Part shown: piece after piece, positions 37,633-46,550 of the stretch
Layout of the letters: each line of letters opens with the position of its first letter
How positions within the stretch are numbered: the stretch's first letter is position 1
IMG/VR virus record: IMGVR_UViG_3300011187_000003
Span: 23,726-87,725 of that record
Origin: a virus
DNA: 64,000 bases
Strand: one strand, 5' to 3'
Position numbers and translations under genes: made by a program
The notes under the pieces: model-generated
The model's input: only the letters and a program-made list of their open reading frames with translations
Databases searched by the model: none
What the model was told of the DNA's origin: nothing

Positions 37633-37824
37633 ATGTCAAAAATAGCAACATTATTAATACTTGCACTTCAAGTTATGGGTAGCCTTTCTCTTTTGGGGAA
37701 AGCTGTCACTGGTGAGAGAGAGTACAAACATAAAGACTCTTCTGACTTTTATGCTGAATTTATAGTTAGTTTACTTTGGATAGCTTGGTTGGTAAATATT
37801 GCCAGCAAGCTTCAATACATATAA
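37633..37824 (+). CDS. 63-residue two-span membrane protein
   Basis: Residues 4-22 (IATLLILALQVMGSLSLLG) and 43-58 (FIVSLLWIAWLVNIAS) are hydrophobic, separated by a charged loop. Ribosome binding site GAGGAGAGATAAG. Function unknown. Confidence 0.6.
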   Translation: MSKIATLLILALQVMGSLSLLGKAVTGEREYKHKDSSDFYAEFIVSLLWIAWLVNIASKLQYI

Positions 37825-37836
37825 GGGGGGTAATTA

Positions 37837-38472
37837 ATGGCAACAGAGGTAAAACCACAAGCAGAACTATTAGATTATTTAGGGGATTCAGAATTAAATG
37901 TGGCAACATCAGCTAGGTTAACTCATTCTGATAAATCACCTGAAGAAATAAAAGGAGATATGAGTGAAGAGACAAAAGAGAGAATGGTCAAGTATATGAT
38001 TGAGCTAGGACATGATTCAACATTAGAAAATTCCTTCTTTTACTTTAAGATTAGATGTTCTAGGGTTGCTAGTCACCAGCTAGTGAGACATAGAATAGGG
38101 GTGAGCGTGGCACAGCGTAGTCAACGCTATGTAGAAGAAGATGATTTTGAGTTTATTGTTCCACCAACAATTAAAGGGAATAAAGCAGAATATGAAATGT
38201 TTATAGACCATATGGAATATAGTCGTAACCTCTATCAGCACTATAGAAGTGTTGGTATTCCAAAGGAGGATGCAAGGTTTATTCTGCCACAAATAGCAAC
38301 CTACTTAACAGTAGGGTTTAACGCTAGAGCATTGAGACATTTTCTAAAGTTAAGACTTGATAAAACAGCTCAATGGGAAATTCGCCAGCTGGCAGAACAA
38401 ATACTGAAGCAAGTTAAAGAAGTAACACCAAACTTATTCCATGACCTTGAATTACAGGAGGAGAATAATTAA
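37837..38472 (+). CDS. thyX: flavin-dependent thymidylate synthase
   Basis: 211-residue ThyX, converts dUMP to dTMP using methylene-THF and FAD. The signature RHRIGVSVAQRSQRYVEEDD is present; between RHR and the conserved Ser there are eight residues instead of the usual seven, a one-residue insertion. Other expected parts are present: MIELGHDSTLENSFFYFKI (His for dUMP region), FNARALRHFLKLRLDKTAQW (ThyX C-terminal RHFL..R). Paired with the dNMP kinase it supports phage dTTP supply. Confidence 0.9.
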   Translation: MATEVKPQAELLDYLGDSELNVATSARLTHSDKSPEEIKGDMSEETKERMVKYMIELGHDSTLENSFFYFKIRCSRVASHQLVRHRIGVSVAQRSQRYVEEDDFEFIVPPTIKGNKAEYEMFIDHMEYSRNLYQHYRSVGIPKEDARFILPQIATYLTVGFNARALRHFLKLRLDKTAQWEIRQLAEQILKQVKEVTPNLFHDLELQEENN

Positions 38473-39618
38473 ATGGGGCAAAAAACATATACAGTCTTAG
38501 ACACAAGTGTTCTTTTAGATAATCCTAATGTTTTATATGAAGTAGACAATCCACTCGTTCCATACTGTGTTCTTAGTGAGGTTGATGACAAAAAGACTCA
38601 TAAGTATGTTGGGTTTAAAGCTAGAGAAGTTGTTAGAACTATACTAGGCTCAGATAGGATTGAATGTACTGAGCTAGATGTATCTGCTAAAGAAACAGAT
38701 GATAGATTAGTTAGAGTTTCAATTGAGGACAACATGAGAATTATTACTAATGATGGCGCATTGCATATGAAGGCAGTAGCAATTAGTGGAGATTCTACAT
38801 ATTATGACTTAGAAGATGTTGAGCAATATACAGGAGTGAAAAAAGTTTCATTCCCTGCAGAAACAGTTAATAGATTGCACGACAACCATCAGGCAAGTAA
38901 TCCTTTTGATGATTTATATCAGAATCAATTTGTAACAGATGGAAGGATGATAGCAAGGCACTATGAAGATGTCTTATATCTTGTAGGGAGGAATACAACA
39001 GTCAGAGGTATTAATGCTTTAAATGATAGGCAGTTAATGGCAACAGATTTAATTTACGACCCACTGGTAACAGTTGTGTCTATGCTAGGGTCAGCTGGAA
39101 CAGGTAAAACTAGCTTGGCTATTAATGGAGCTATGGACTTAGTTCAGAGTAACTCTTTTGAAAAGATAATCATAAGTCGACCCAAAATACAAAAAGGTGT
39201 CAATGAAGAAAAGCTAGGGTATTTATCAGGTGGTATTGAGGAAAAGTTATCACCATTCCTACAGCCATTCTTTGATAACCTAAGTAAAGATAATAGTCTT
39301 AACCTAATTGAAACTGAGCCACTTAGTATGGTGCAAGGTAGAGACTTAGAAAATAGTATTTGGATAATCACAGAGTTTCAGGATGTTAGACCACAAGATG
39401 TAGATGGTATTGTGGAAAGAGTTGGAAAAGGAAGCAAGTTAATTGTAGAAGGTGATATCAACCAAACATCAAGAAGCTACTTAAATAAATTTAATAATGG
39501 TTTGCTGTTTTTGGCAAATAACCTAAAAGAATCAGAGTTAACTAGTACAGTAACATTGGATGAAGTAATGAGAAGTGAGACAGCTAAGTTAGGTAAGCAA
39601 TTAAGGGAGTGTAGATAA
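38473..39618 (+). CDS. phoH: PIN-PhoH fusion ATPase (PhoH2-like)
   Basis: 381 residues. Residues 1-135 form a PIN ribonuclease domain (YTVLDTSVLLDNPNVL, later IITNDGALHMKA with acidic active-site residues). Residues 190-381 form a PhoH RecA-like domain with Walker A MLGSAGTGKTSLAING and Walker B-like WIITEFQDV. PhoH2-type proteins are RNA helicase-ribonucleases. Starts right at the thyX stop and is coupled to the next small gene. Confidence 0.88.
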   Translation: MGQKTYTVLDTSVLLDNPNVLYEVDNPLVPYCVLSEVDDKKTHKYVGFKAREVVRTILGSDRIECTELDVSAKETDDRLVRVSIEDNMRIITNDGALHMKAVAISGDSTYYDLEDVEQYTGVKKVSFPAETVNRLHDNHQASNPFDDLYQNQFVTDGRMIARHYEDVLYLVGRNTTVRGINALNDRQLMATDLIYDPLVTVVSMLGSAGTGKTSLAINGAMDLVQSNSFEKIIISRPKIQKGVNEEKLGYLSGGIEEKLSPFLQPFFDNLSKDNSLNLIETEPLSMVQGRDLENSIWIITEFQDVRPQDVDGIVERVGKGSKLIVEGDINQTSRSYLNKFNNGLLFLANNLKESELTSTVTLDEVMRSETAKLGKQLRECR

Positions 39619-39782
39619 TGTTTAAAATACTTTTATCGTTAATTAGTTATACAATTGAAGGTGGATTTTTTACTTTGGTCGCTATGTCTATTACACAGGG
39701 TGACTGGTGGTATACATTCAGCTTCTCCACTTTATTAGTCTTTTGGTCAATTGCAATTTATTTTGCAATCACAGGGGAGTAG
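39618..39782 (+). CDS. 54-residue membrane protein
   Basis: ATG 39618 overlaps the phoH TAA by one base; ends TAG 39782. Two hydrophobic segments (GGFFTLVAMSITQG region and TLLVFWSIAIYFAITG) suggest a membrane hairpin. Unknown role. Confidence 0.55.
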   Translation: MFKILLSLISYTIEGGFFTLVAMSITQGDWWYTFSFSTLLVFWSIAIYFAITGE

Positions 39783-39791
39783 ATATTATAA

Positions 39792-40364
39792 ATGACTGAG
39801 ACAGGAGAGATTATAATAGATATAAAAGAAAATGGAGAAAATCGTTACAATGACCTATGGGAACAAGTTAAGAGGTTAGTTTTTAGTATTGCCTTTGACT
39901 ACGCAAGGAAGTATGATTTTGAGTTTGATGATGTGAAGCAAAATGCTTATATAGCTTGGAAGAGTTTGTCAGAAGGTTTTAGTATGAATAAGATGACAGA
40001 AGGGAACATTGAATCCAACTACATAAGTTACATAAATAAGTATTTACCTAAAAGACTACATAATTATGCTGAAGATTACTCAATGTTTAATGATTGGAAG
40101 ATTATGTCTTATGACCAATTTAGTGACCCTTGCTTCCTTTCAGATGAACTTGTTGATGAAGGACATGGGGAATTAGATGATACAGTTATAATGACCATTG
40201 AGAATAACCTAGATAAGTTGACTGAGAAAGAAAAAGAAACTTACTTCTTGCTGAAGGAAGGATATAGGCAGGTGGATATTGCAAATAAATTAGACTTAGC
40301 AAGGTCTACAGTCCATGCTCGCAAAGAAAGATTATTTAAAAAAGTTAAAAAGATTGCAATGTAA
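39792..40364 (+). CDS. sigma-70-like factor (probable late sigma)
   Basis: 190 residues with region 2-like helices (RLVFSIAFDYARKYDFEFDD, VKQNAYIAWKSL) and a region 4 helix-turn-helix (GYRQVDIANKLDLARSTVHA then RKERLFKKVKKI). Resembles ECF/phage late sigma factors. It lies directly before the structural genes, as expected for a factor that turns on late transcription. The promoter it would use was not identified with confidence. Confidence 0.75.
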   Translation: MTETGEIIIDIKENGENRYNDLWEQVKRLVFSIAFDYARKYDFEFDDVKQNAYIAWKSLSEGFSMNKMTEGNIESNYISYINKYLPKRLHNYAEDYSMFNDWKIMSYDQFSDPCFLSDELVDEGHGELDDTVIMTIENNLDKLTEKEKETYFLLKEGYRQVDIANKLDLARSTVHARKERLFKKVKKIAM

Positions 40365-40374
40365 TGTCTAACAA

Positions 40375-40465
40375 AAGTCAGGCACCCCATGTTGTATGTT
40401 AGTGAAATTTGACAGCGATATATCGCACCAACTAAAAAGGGTGCTAATATACAAAAATAGATTAT
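40375..40465 (+). promoter_or_regulatory. candidate late-gene control region
   Basis: Between the sigma and late genes. Contains TTGACA (40408-40413) overlapping the 12-bp palindrome GCGATATATCGC, and GCACC/GGTGC inverted repeats. No host-type -10 at correct spacing, so a phage sigma promoter could lie here. Tentative. Confidence 0.35.
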
Positions 40466-40500
40466 ATATAATGTAGAGTTTTTTAAGAAGTAACTATGGA

Positions 40501-40536
40501 GAGAGTAAGTTAAAGAAAACACTTACTCTCTTTTTT
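40501..40536 (+). terminator. intrinsic terminator upstream of late genes
   Basis: GAGAGTAAGT (40501-40510), loop TAAAGAAAAC, ACTTACTCTC (40521-40530), TTTTTT (40531-40536). Perfect 10-bp stem and U-run. Confidence 0.88.
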
Positions 40537-40581
40537 ATAATATTAAAGTTTTCAGAATATTAAAATAATTGAGGTTAAAGT

Positions 40582-40974
40582 ATGAATAGCTTTAATGGGA
40601 ACATGGCTGAAGTTACATTTTTAAAGCAAACAATGGAGAAAGGTTATACAATATCTAAGCCTGTAGTTGGCGAATATAAGTATGATTTCATTGTGGATAG
40701 CCATAAACTATATAGAGTACAAGTAAAGTCAACAAATAATTTTTCAGAAAGAAATTCTCGCTATAAGGTAAATGTAGCTTATGGTGGAGATACTAAGAGG
40801 GTTTATACAGCTGACCAAATAGATATATTTGCAATCTATGTGAGGGAAAGAGATGAGTGGTATTTGATGCCAGTTAATGATGTAAACACTAAAACTCTTA
40901 ACCTATACCCACATAGAGAGAGCAATGGTACTTTTGAAAAGTACAAAAATAAATGGGATATTTTCTCAAGGTAA
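40582..40974 (+). CDS. PD-(D/E)XK-type endonuclease
   Basis: 130 residues. GNMAEVTFLKQTMEKGYTIS, YKYDFIVDSHKLYRVQVKST fits the E ... D ... Q-x-K active-site layout of PD-(D/E)XK enzymes, similar to group I intron endonucleases and Holliday junction resolvase-like proteins. First gene of the late region, a place where phages often encode a resolvase or packaging nuclease. Confidence 0.7.
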   Translation: MNSFNGNMAEVTFLKQTMEKGYTISKPVVGEYKYDFIVDSHKLYRVQVKSTNNFSERNSRYKVNVAYGGDTKRVYTADQIDIFAIYVRERDEWYLMPVNDVNTKTLNLYPHRESNGTFEKYKNKWDIFSR

Positions 40975-40985
40975 GGTGATTGTTT

Positions 40986-41777
40986 TTGGCGTTTTCTTCA
41001 TGGAAATATAAGAAGTATAAAGAGGATGTAATGAGTGATGAACTTATTGCAGATGCTTTGGAATTACTCAAAAAAAGATATGACAAAATGGCTAATTGGT
41101 TACAGGAGAATGACCCTGTAGATAAATGCCCTGAGTGTTCCTCTACTGAGATAAAGTATGTGCATGATGGAGCTATCTGTAAAGAGTGTGACCATAAGAT
41201 TAACGAGAAGGTTCCTTATCCTGTGAAGGGTGGAGTTGTCGCTAGTCGTAAGATGGAAAGCGTAATTAAAGAGGTATTCGCTAGTCGAATGGAAGAACAG
41301 CGAAGAACTGAAGAGCCTCCTGAAGATGCTTTAGCCAGTATGCCTTTTGAGATAGAAGGGTTTGATACTGGAGAGTACACTGAGGAGCAGGTCAGATACC
41401 TCAACAAAAGATATAAGACTCTACTTCAAGAGAACAATATCCAAAATGAAGTTGATAAGTTTTATGTACGCTCTTTGGTAGTTAGGGAATTAAAACTAAT
41501 GATGCTAGAGAGAAGAGATGCTGTCAAAGGTGATGTTGATAGTATGGATATCAAAAGGCAATATAAGATTTACAATGATTTATCAGATAAATTAAAAGCT
41601 AATCGTTCTTCTCGTTCAGATACTGAAGAGGAAAGCTTCTTCTCAGATATGGAAGATATGCTGGAAGAAGAAGATATGGAAGATATTCTTGCTCAATACA
41701 ATAAAGAAGAAGAAGCAAGAAAAGAATATAGAGAGAAGGCGAAAAAGAGAAAAGAGGAAGTAGGAAATCCCTACTAA
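40986..41777 (+). CDS. putative terminase small subunit with zinc ribbon
   Basis: About 263 residues from TTG 40986 (five bases after AAGGTGAT) or 248 from ATG 41031 (after AGAGGATGTA). N-terminal KCPECSSTEIKYVHDGAICK and CDH form a zinc ribbon; the rest is helical and ends in a long EK-rich acidic/basic coiled coil. Directly upstream of the large terminase, so a DNA-recognition subunit is the most likely role; no direct motif proves it. Confidence 0.6.
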   Translation: MAFSSWKYKKYKEDVMSDELIADALELLKKRYDKMANWLQENDPVDKCPECSSTEIKYVHDGAICKECDHKINEKVPYPVKGGVVASRKMESVIKEVFASRMEEQRRTEEPPEDALASMPFEIEGFDTGEYTEEQVRYLNKRYKTLLQENNIQNEVDKFYVRSLVVRELKLMMLERRDAVKGDVDSMDIKRQYKIYNDLSDKLKANRSSRSDTEEESFFSDMEDMLEEEDMEDILAQYNKEEEARKEYREKAKKRKEEVGNPY

Positions 41778-41795
41778 GAAATGTGGTGATAGGTA

Positions 41796-43448
41796 TTGAA
41801 GGATGATAAAAGAAAAGAAGTATATAAATTAATAGAGGCATCCAAATATAATCCTGTAATTGGAGCAGAGAGGTTACTTAATCTTGACCTTCCATACCAT
41901 CAGCAAGACATGCTCAAGAGAGGATGGACTCACAAGTTCCCTATTTACTTGTGTAGCAGGCGTACTGGAAAGACATTTGTAATGGCTATTATGAGTGCCT
42001 TGAAAGGTAGTTTGTATCCTCAAATAAAGATAGGAATTGTTGCTCCTGTATTTAGACAGGCTAAAACAGTTTTTCTTGAGATAGTTGACCTTATTAAGCG
42101 AAGCCCTTTTTTGCAGGCTCAAATAGATGGTGAGCCAAAAAGAGGAGCTTCAGAGTGGACTATTTCATTTAAGAATGGAAGTATTATTACAGCACTTCCA
42201 TTATCAGATAATATTCGTTCAAAAGGATTCAACTTCATAATCATTGATGAGTATGGTTATGGAGATAATATGAATCAGATGGTAGGAAGAATTATTGAGC
42301 CTATGGTTTTTACAAAAAGAGAGATTAAAGTAAATGGTGATGTCCACCCTACAGACATAGGTAACCAACTACTAATTGCTTCTACAGCAACTTTTAAATT
42401 TAATGATTACTACAAAAAACTTAAAGAGTATGAAGAAAAAATGGATGAAGGTAAAGACCAATATGATATTATTTCATATGACTACAGAGATGGTCTTGAG
42501 TCAGGAATATTTGAGAAAGAGCAGGTTATTGAAAAGTTTGAGAATAGTGATAGCCTAACACAGAAGATGGAGTACTTAAATATATTCCCTGATGATGAAG
42601 GTTCATTCATTAGCTATGAGCTACTACAGAAATATGCAATAGATACTGAGGAACAAATAATTAAAGATGAAGATGGAGAGGTTAAAAATGTAATCCCTCC
42701 TAAGACTCAAGTAGAGTTTGAGCAGGAAACTGATGAGCAGGGCAATCCAACACATGAATATATATTGGCATTTGATGATGCTGATGTTGGAGATAACTTT
42801 GCAATAGCAATGATTAAGATGGATGGAAGCACCAAGAGAATTGTAAGAATTGTTGCTATGAACAGTGTGCCTATTCAAGAAAAGATAATAAAAATTAGAG
42901 AACTTTTAAGGCATTTTAATATTGCTCGTATTGTTTGTGACCAAAGACATAAAAATATTAAAGATAACTTAGCAAAACCATATAGATACTCTGATGGAAG
43001 CAAAGGCAAAATCATCTTAGACAGAGATGACCTAGAGCAAGAGAAATATGTAAATAGAGAATATCCTAATACAGATACAGAAAAACTTATAAAGGTACAT
43101 AACTTTGCAGGCTCGACAAATGAAATGAGAGCCAAGCACCTATTAGGTGAAATAGAGAATGGTAGAGTTAAATTCCCAGCTCCTGTTGGAGCAAAATCAA
43201 AGCAAGAAGAAGATACTATTGAAGAGTTTAAGAAAACATGGTCAGAGATAGCAAGTATTCAAGCGACCACAAATGGGAAGTATATCAAATTCTCAACTCC
43301 ATCTAGGACAATGAAAAAGGATAGATGGACAGTAACAGAGCTTGGAGTTTATATGGCAGATGAATATCAGAAAGAATCCACCAAAAGAAACAATGATGTT
43401 TACATGGGTGGATGGAACACTGGAAACAGAAGAGGGGGTGTCATTTAG
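41796..43448 (+). CDS. terL: terminase large subunit
   Basis: 550-residue packaging motor. N-terminal ATPase: Walker A CSRRTGKTFVMAI (near residue 52), Walker B FIIIDEYG (near 147) and coupling motif LLIASTATF. C-terminal RNase H-like nuclease: YILAFDDADVGDNFAIAMIK and IVCDQRHKN supply the acidic residues. Start TTG 41796 after GGTGATAGGTA. Confidence 0.92.
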   Translation: MKDDKRKEVYKLIEASKYNPVIGAERLLNLDLPYHQQDMLKRGWTHKFPIYLCSRRTGKTFVMAIMSALKGSLYPQIKIGIVAPVFRQAKTVFLEIVDLIKRSPFLQAQIDGEPKRGASEWTISFKNGSIITALPLSDNIRSKGFNFIIIDEYGYGDNMNQMVGRIIEPMVFTKREIKVNGDVHPTDIGNQLLIASTATFKFNDYYKKLKEYEEKMDEGKDQYDIISYDYRDGLESGIFEKEQVIEKFENSDSLTQKMEYLNIFPDDEGSFISYELLQKYAIDTEEQIIKDEDGEVKNVIPPKTQVEFEQETDEQGNPTHEYILAFDDADVGDNFAIAMIKMDGSTKRIVRIVAMNSVPIQEKIIKIRELLRHFNIARIVCDQRHKNIKDNLAKPYRYSDGSKGKIILDRDDLEQEKYVNREYPNTDTEKLIKVHNFAGSTNEMRAKHLLGEIENGRVKFPAPVGAKSKQEEDTIEEFKKTWSEIASIQATTNGKYIKFSTPSRTMKKDRWTVTELGVYMADEYQKESTKRNNDVYMGGWNTGNRRGGVI

Positions 43449-43451
43449 ATA

Positions 43452-44843
43452 GTGGCAGAAAATGAAGTTAATGAAGAAGATACAAAAGTAGCAATGGGGT
43501 CTTTTAATCATTACGACATGAACATGGAGGATTATGAACAACCCTCTTTAACTGAAATACTTAGACCTAAGCGTAGAAAAAAGAAGCTTGAAAAAGCTAG
43601 AGACTATGTTTGGACAAATGGTTTGCTGTTCAGAATTATAAAGCTCAAAGTTGATTTCGCTTCAGCTGGCCTACAACCAGTACATGAAGATGAAGAAGTT
43701 GAGCAGTTTTACAAAGACATTTATGAAGAAATAGATATTGACCAATTTGTTCGCAATGCTGTGTATGAACATGAGGTAGTTGGCGAATGGTACCCCTACT
43801 ACACATGGGAAGATGGTAAACCAACAAATATTTCACTGCTAGACCCTGATTTAGTTGAAGTTGACAAAGTGTTTGATAAAGACATTTTGTATATGAAACC
43901 ACCTAGTGGTTTGCAAAGAGCATTGAATAATTTTAGTGATTTGTCAGCTAAACAAAAGAGAGATATTAAAAAGAGAGTACCTAATGGAGTACTTAAGAAG
44001 TGGAAGAATGGAGAGACAGTTCCACTAAGTGAGGAAAATGCTAGAAGGTATTATAATCTTAAATCTGATTATGATAAATATGCTCACTCTCCAATTGAGC
44101 CTATTTTCAATGACCTTGAAATTTACAAGACTTTACAGGAGGCTGACTATGCAACAGCTAAGAAGTTGAAGCAGTTAATCCTACATGTTCGTGTAGGTGG
44201 CAAAGATTACAATGATGGTCAACCTGTTGATAAGGATTTAATTGACCAAACTATTAATATGTTCAATAACCCTTCTAAAAACATGGAAGTATTCACACAA
44301 TATTTTGTGGATGCTGAGTACATTATTCCTGATATGGATGTATTTACAGAAGATAAATATGCTAATGCAATTAGTAATATTGTCAACTGGTCAGGGGTTA
44401 ATGTGATGGTCGAACAAGGTGGAAGTTACTCTCAAGGATATATAAAAGTTAAGGGCTTAAAACAGGCTGTAAACAATGCTAGAAAGGCTGTAAAGAAAGC
44501 TCTTAATGACTTAAATAAATTAATTGCTGAAAAGAACAATCTAAAGTATTATGGGAAGCTAAAAACTCCTGATATTAAATTTAGCAACAATGCATTAAAG
44601 GACGATAAAGAGGTTAGGCAAAGCGTTCAATTCCTTTACAAGCATGGGATTCTTAGTGCTGACGATACACTTGATGCATTTGGTTATAGTATGGATAGAC
44701 AGATGAGAAAGAAAGAGGATGAAGAGGAGTATGAAGATTTAATAAGGATTCCATTTGAGCCTAGTCAGGGCTTAGTGGGAGAAGAGGAAATTCCTAATAA
44801 TCAGAATAATAACCCACAAGATAACAATCAACCAAGACCTTAG
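43452..44843 (+). CDS. portal protein
   Basis: 463 residues, immediately after terL. Typical portal features: ARDYVWTNGLLFRIIKLKVD followed by DFASAGL, central ISLLDPDLVEVDK, a clip/stem-like helical part and an Asn/Gln-rich C-terminal tail. GTG 43452 start. Forms the dodecameric DNA channel in other phages. Confidence 0.85.
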   Translation: MAENEVNEEDTKVAMGSFNHYDMNMEDYEQPSLTEILRPKRRKKKLEKARDYVWTNGLLFRIIKLKVDFASAGLQPVHEDEEVEQFYKDIYEEIDIDQFVRNAVYEHEVVGEWYPYYTWEDGKPTNISLLDPDLVEVDKVFDKDILYMKPPSGLQRALNNFSDLSAKQKRDIKKRVPNGVLKKWKNGETVPLSEENARRYYNLKSDYDKYAHSPIEPIFNDLEIYKTLQEADYATAKKLKQLILHVRVGGKDYNDGQPVDKDLIDQTINMFNNPSKNMEVFTQYFVDAEYIIPDMDVFTEDKYANAISNIVNWSGVNVMVEQGGSYSQGYIKVKGLKQAVNNARKAVKKALNDLNKLIAEKNNLKYYGKLKTPDIKFSNNALKDDKEVRQSVQFLYKHGILSADDTLDAFGYSMDRQMRKKEDEEEYEDLIRIPFEPSQGLVGEEEIPNNQNNNPQDNNQPRP

Positions 44844-44864
44844 AATAAGGGGGTGAGATAACAG

Positions 44865-45974
44865 TTGAAACTTAAGACAAAGAGTTTAAAGGCAAAAGTT
44901 ACTAACATCAAAACTACTACTGCCAGTAGTAAAGAGGGCAGTTACGACAAAATGTATATTACATTCAACTTACTCCACACCCTTCCAGTTGTCAATGCGA
45001 ATGGTAGCACATTTGACCCTGAAGCAACACAGAAAGCTGTTGATACAGTGGTAGATGGGTACTTAAACATTGAGCATCTGCAAGGTTTTAATGTTGGTTC
45101 AGTTGTAGAGGCTGAGTATAAAACCAACGATAATGATGTTGGGTATATTGAATGTTTAGGTGTAGTTTGGAAGAGTAGCCTGAAGGAGTACCAAGTAAAC
45201 CCTCAAGAAATATTAGATGGTAAGTTTGATATTTCAATGGAGGTTGCTTACACAGACTTCTATTTCTTACATGGTGATGAGAAAAAATTAGCTGATGGGA
45301 ATGAGCATTTAGAGAACTACATAGGTGAAGAGTTTGAAGATGAAGAAGTAGTTGAAGTGATTAAGCCTTTAGAGTTAAAAGGTGGTGCATTAACTGAAAC
45401 ACCAGCTGATAAAGGTGCAATCATAAAAGATGTTAGAGCTAAAGTTGCAAGTTTAGACAAAGATGATGATGGCGATAATGACGACAATACCTTAAAAGGA
45501 GGCAATCAAGATATGTTTAAAGAGTTTGAAACAGAAGAAGAGTATAATCAACACTTAGAAGATGTAAGACAAGGTTATGCAAAGGTAGAAGATATTCTAT
45601 CTAAATTCCCTGAAGATTTACAAGGTGATGATGTAGAAGATGTTGTTGAGGAAGTTGCTGGTTTAAAGAGTGACCTTAAAAAAACACAGGCTAGTTTTGA
45701 AGAGTATAAGAAAGAAGTACTGTTCAAAGAGAGAAAAGCTTCTTTAGAAGAAGTTGATATTGAGGTAGTTGAAGAGGATAAAGAAGAAATTATCAATATG
45801 TCAGAAGCTACTTTTGATATGCTTGTTGAGTCTAATAAAGATAAGTTAGACCAAGTAAATGAGAGCAATGCTTCTACTAATGATGACAGTGATGAAGGGA
45901 AGCTTGATGCAAACATTCAGCAGTCTTTCAGTAATGAAGATGTTGATGTAGATACAGCTGTTGATAGTCTTTAA
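44865..45974 (+). CDS. prohead protease-scaffold fusion
   Basis: 369 residues from TTG 44865 after GGGGGTGAGATAACAG. The first 190 residues resemble phage prohead maturation proteases (VNANGSTFDPEATQKAVDTV, LNIEHLQGFNVGSVVEAEYK, ISMEVAYTDFYF, with His in NIEH and Ser in ISME as catalytic candidates). The remaining 150 residues are acidic and coiled-coil, typical of scaffold. A nested start at 45513 can make scaffold alone. Confidence 0.75.
   Translation: MKLKTKSLKAKVTNIKTTTASSKEGSYDKMYITFNLLHTLPVVNANGSTFDPEATQKAVDTVVDGYLNIEHLQGFNVGSVVEAEYKTNDNDVGYIECLGVVWKSSLKEYQVNPQEILDGKFDISMEVAYTDFYFLHGDEKKLADGNEHLENYIGEEFEDEEVVEVIKPLELKGGALTETPADKGAIIKDVRAKVASLDKDDDGDNDDNTLKGGNQDMFKEFETEEEYNQHLEDVRQGYAKVEDILSKFPEDLQGDDVEDVVEEVAGLKSDLKKTQASFEEYKKEVLFKERKASLEEVDIEVVEEDKEEIINMSEATFDMLVESNKDKLDQVNESNASTNDDSDEGKLDANIQQSFSNEDVDVDTAVDSL
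45513..45974 (+). CDS. nested scaffold protein (internal start)
   Basis: AAAAGGAGG (45494-45502) followed ten bases later by an in-frame ATG at 45513 (MFKEFETEEEYNQHLEDVRQ) inside the protease-scaffold gene. It would give a 153-residue scaffold without protease, the arrangement of lambda C/Nu3. The upstream protein encodes KGGNQDM over this site. Confidence 0.65.
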   Translation: MFKEFETEEEYNQHLEDVRQGYAKVEDILSKFPEDLQGDDVEDVVEEVAGLKSDLKKTQASFEEYKKEVLFKERKASLEEVDIEVVEEDKEEIINMSEATFDMLVESNKDKLDQVNESNASTNDDSDEGKLDANIQQSFSNEDVDVDTAVDSL

Positions 45975-46006
45975 AAATAATTTTAAAAATAAGGAGTGAA
46001 TAAATA

Positions 46007-46498
46007 ATGAAAGAAATGAGAACAGCGTTTGAATTTGGATTTAGTATAAAAGGCAAAAGAAGAGGAGATGTAGGAGAGGACTTAGTTGGTATCTTTAAGG
46101 CACCTGCTGATATGGCTACTCCTACTTACGAAGGTACTCCTCTTGATATTGATACTGCTAATGATGGATATGTAAAAGTTACTGCAGATGGTGAGAGACC
46201 TGAGTTTCTACTTACTTCAAGAGTTAATGATGCACTGGAAGACATTCATATGTATGAAGGTATTATTAAGCTAGATGAAACACAGCCTGATGAACCTGTA
46301 ACAATGGTTAGATTTAAGAAGGGTGCTATTATTAGAACTGCACTTATTAAAGATGGTTATACTCCAACAGCAGGAGATGAAGTATACTATGAAGCTGGTG
46401 AGCTGACAGATACTGACCCAACTGGAGATACCTCTGGTGTAGTTGTTGGTGAAGTTAAGCAAGTTATTGATGGAAGAGTAAGAGTACTTTTAAAGTAA
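46007..46498 (+). CDS. head decoration / capsid-associated protein
   Basis: 163 residues, beta-rich (KKGAIIRTALIKDGYTPTAG, VVVGEVKQVIDGRVRVLL), directly upstream of the major capsid gene, where decoration or capsid-stabilising proteins are usually encoded. Fold pattern resembles lambda-D-like or decoration beta-tulip proteins but is not diagnostic. Confidence 0.6.
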   Translation: MKEMRTAFEFGFSIKGKRRGDVGEDLVGIFKAPADMATPTYEGTPLDIDTANDGYVKVTADGERPEFLLTSRVNDALEDIHMYEGIIKLDETQPDEPVTMVRFKKGAIIRTALIKDGYTPTAGDEVYYEAGELTDTDPTGDTSGVVVGEVKQVIDGRVRVLLK

Positions 46499-46550
46499 AC
46501 AATCAGAATATTATAAATATTAAATAAATTTCTAAGGAGGAATAATTAAA

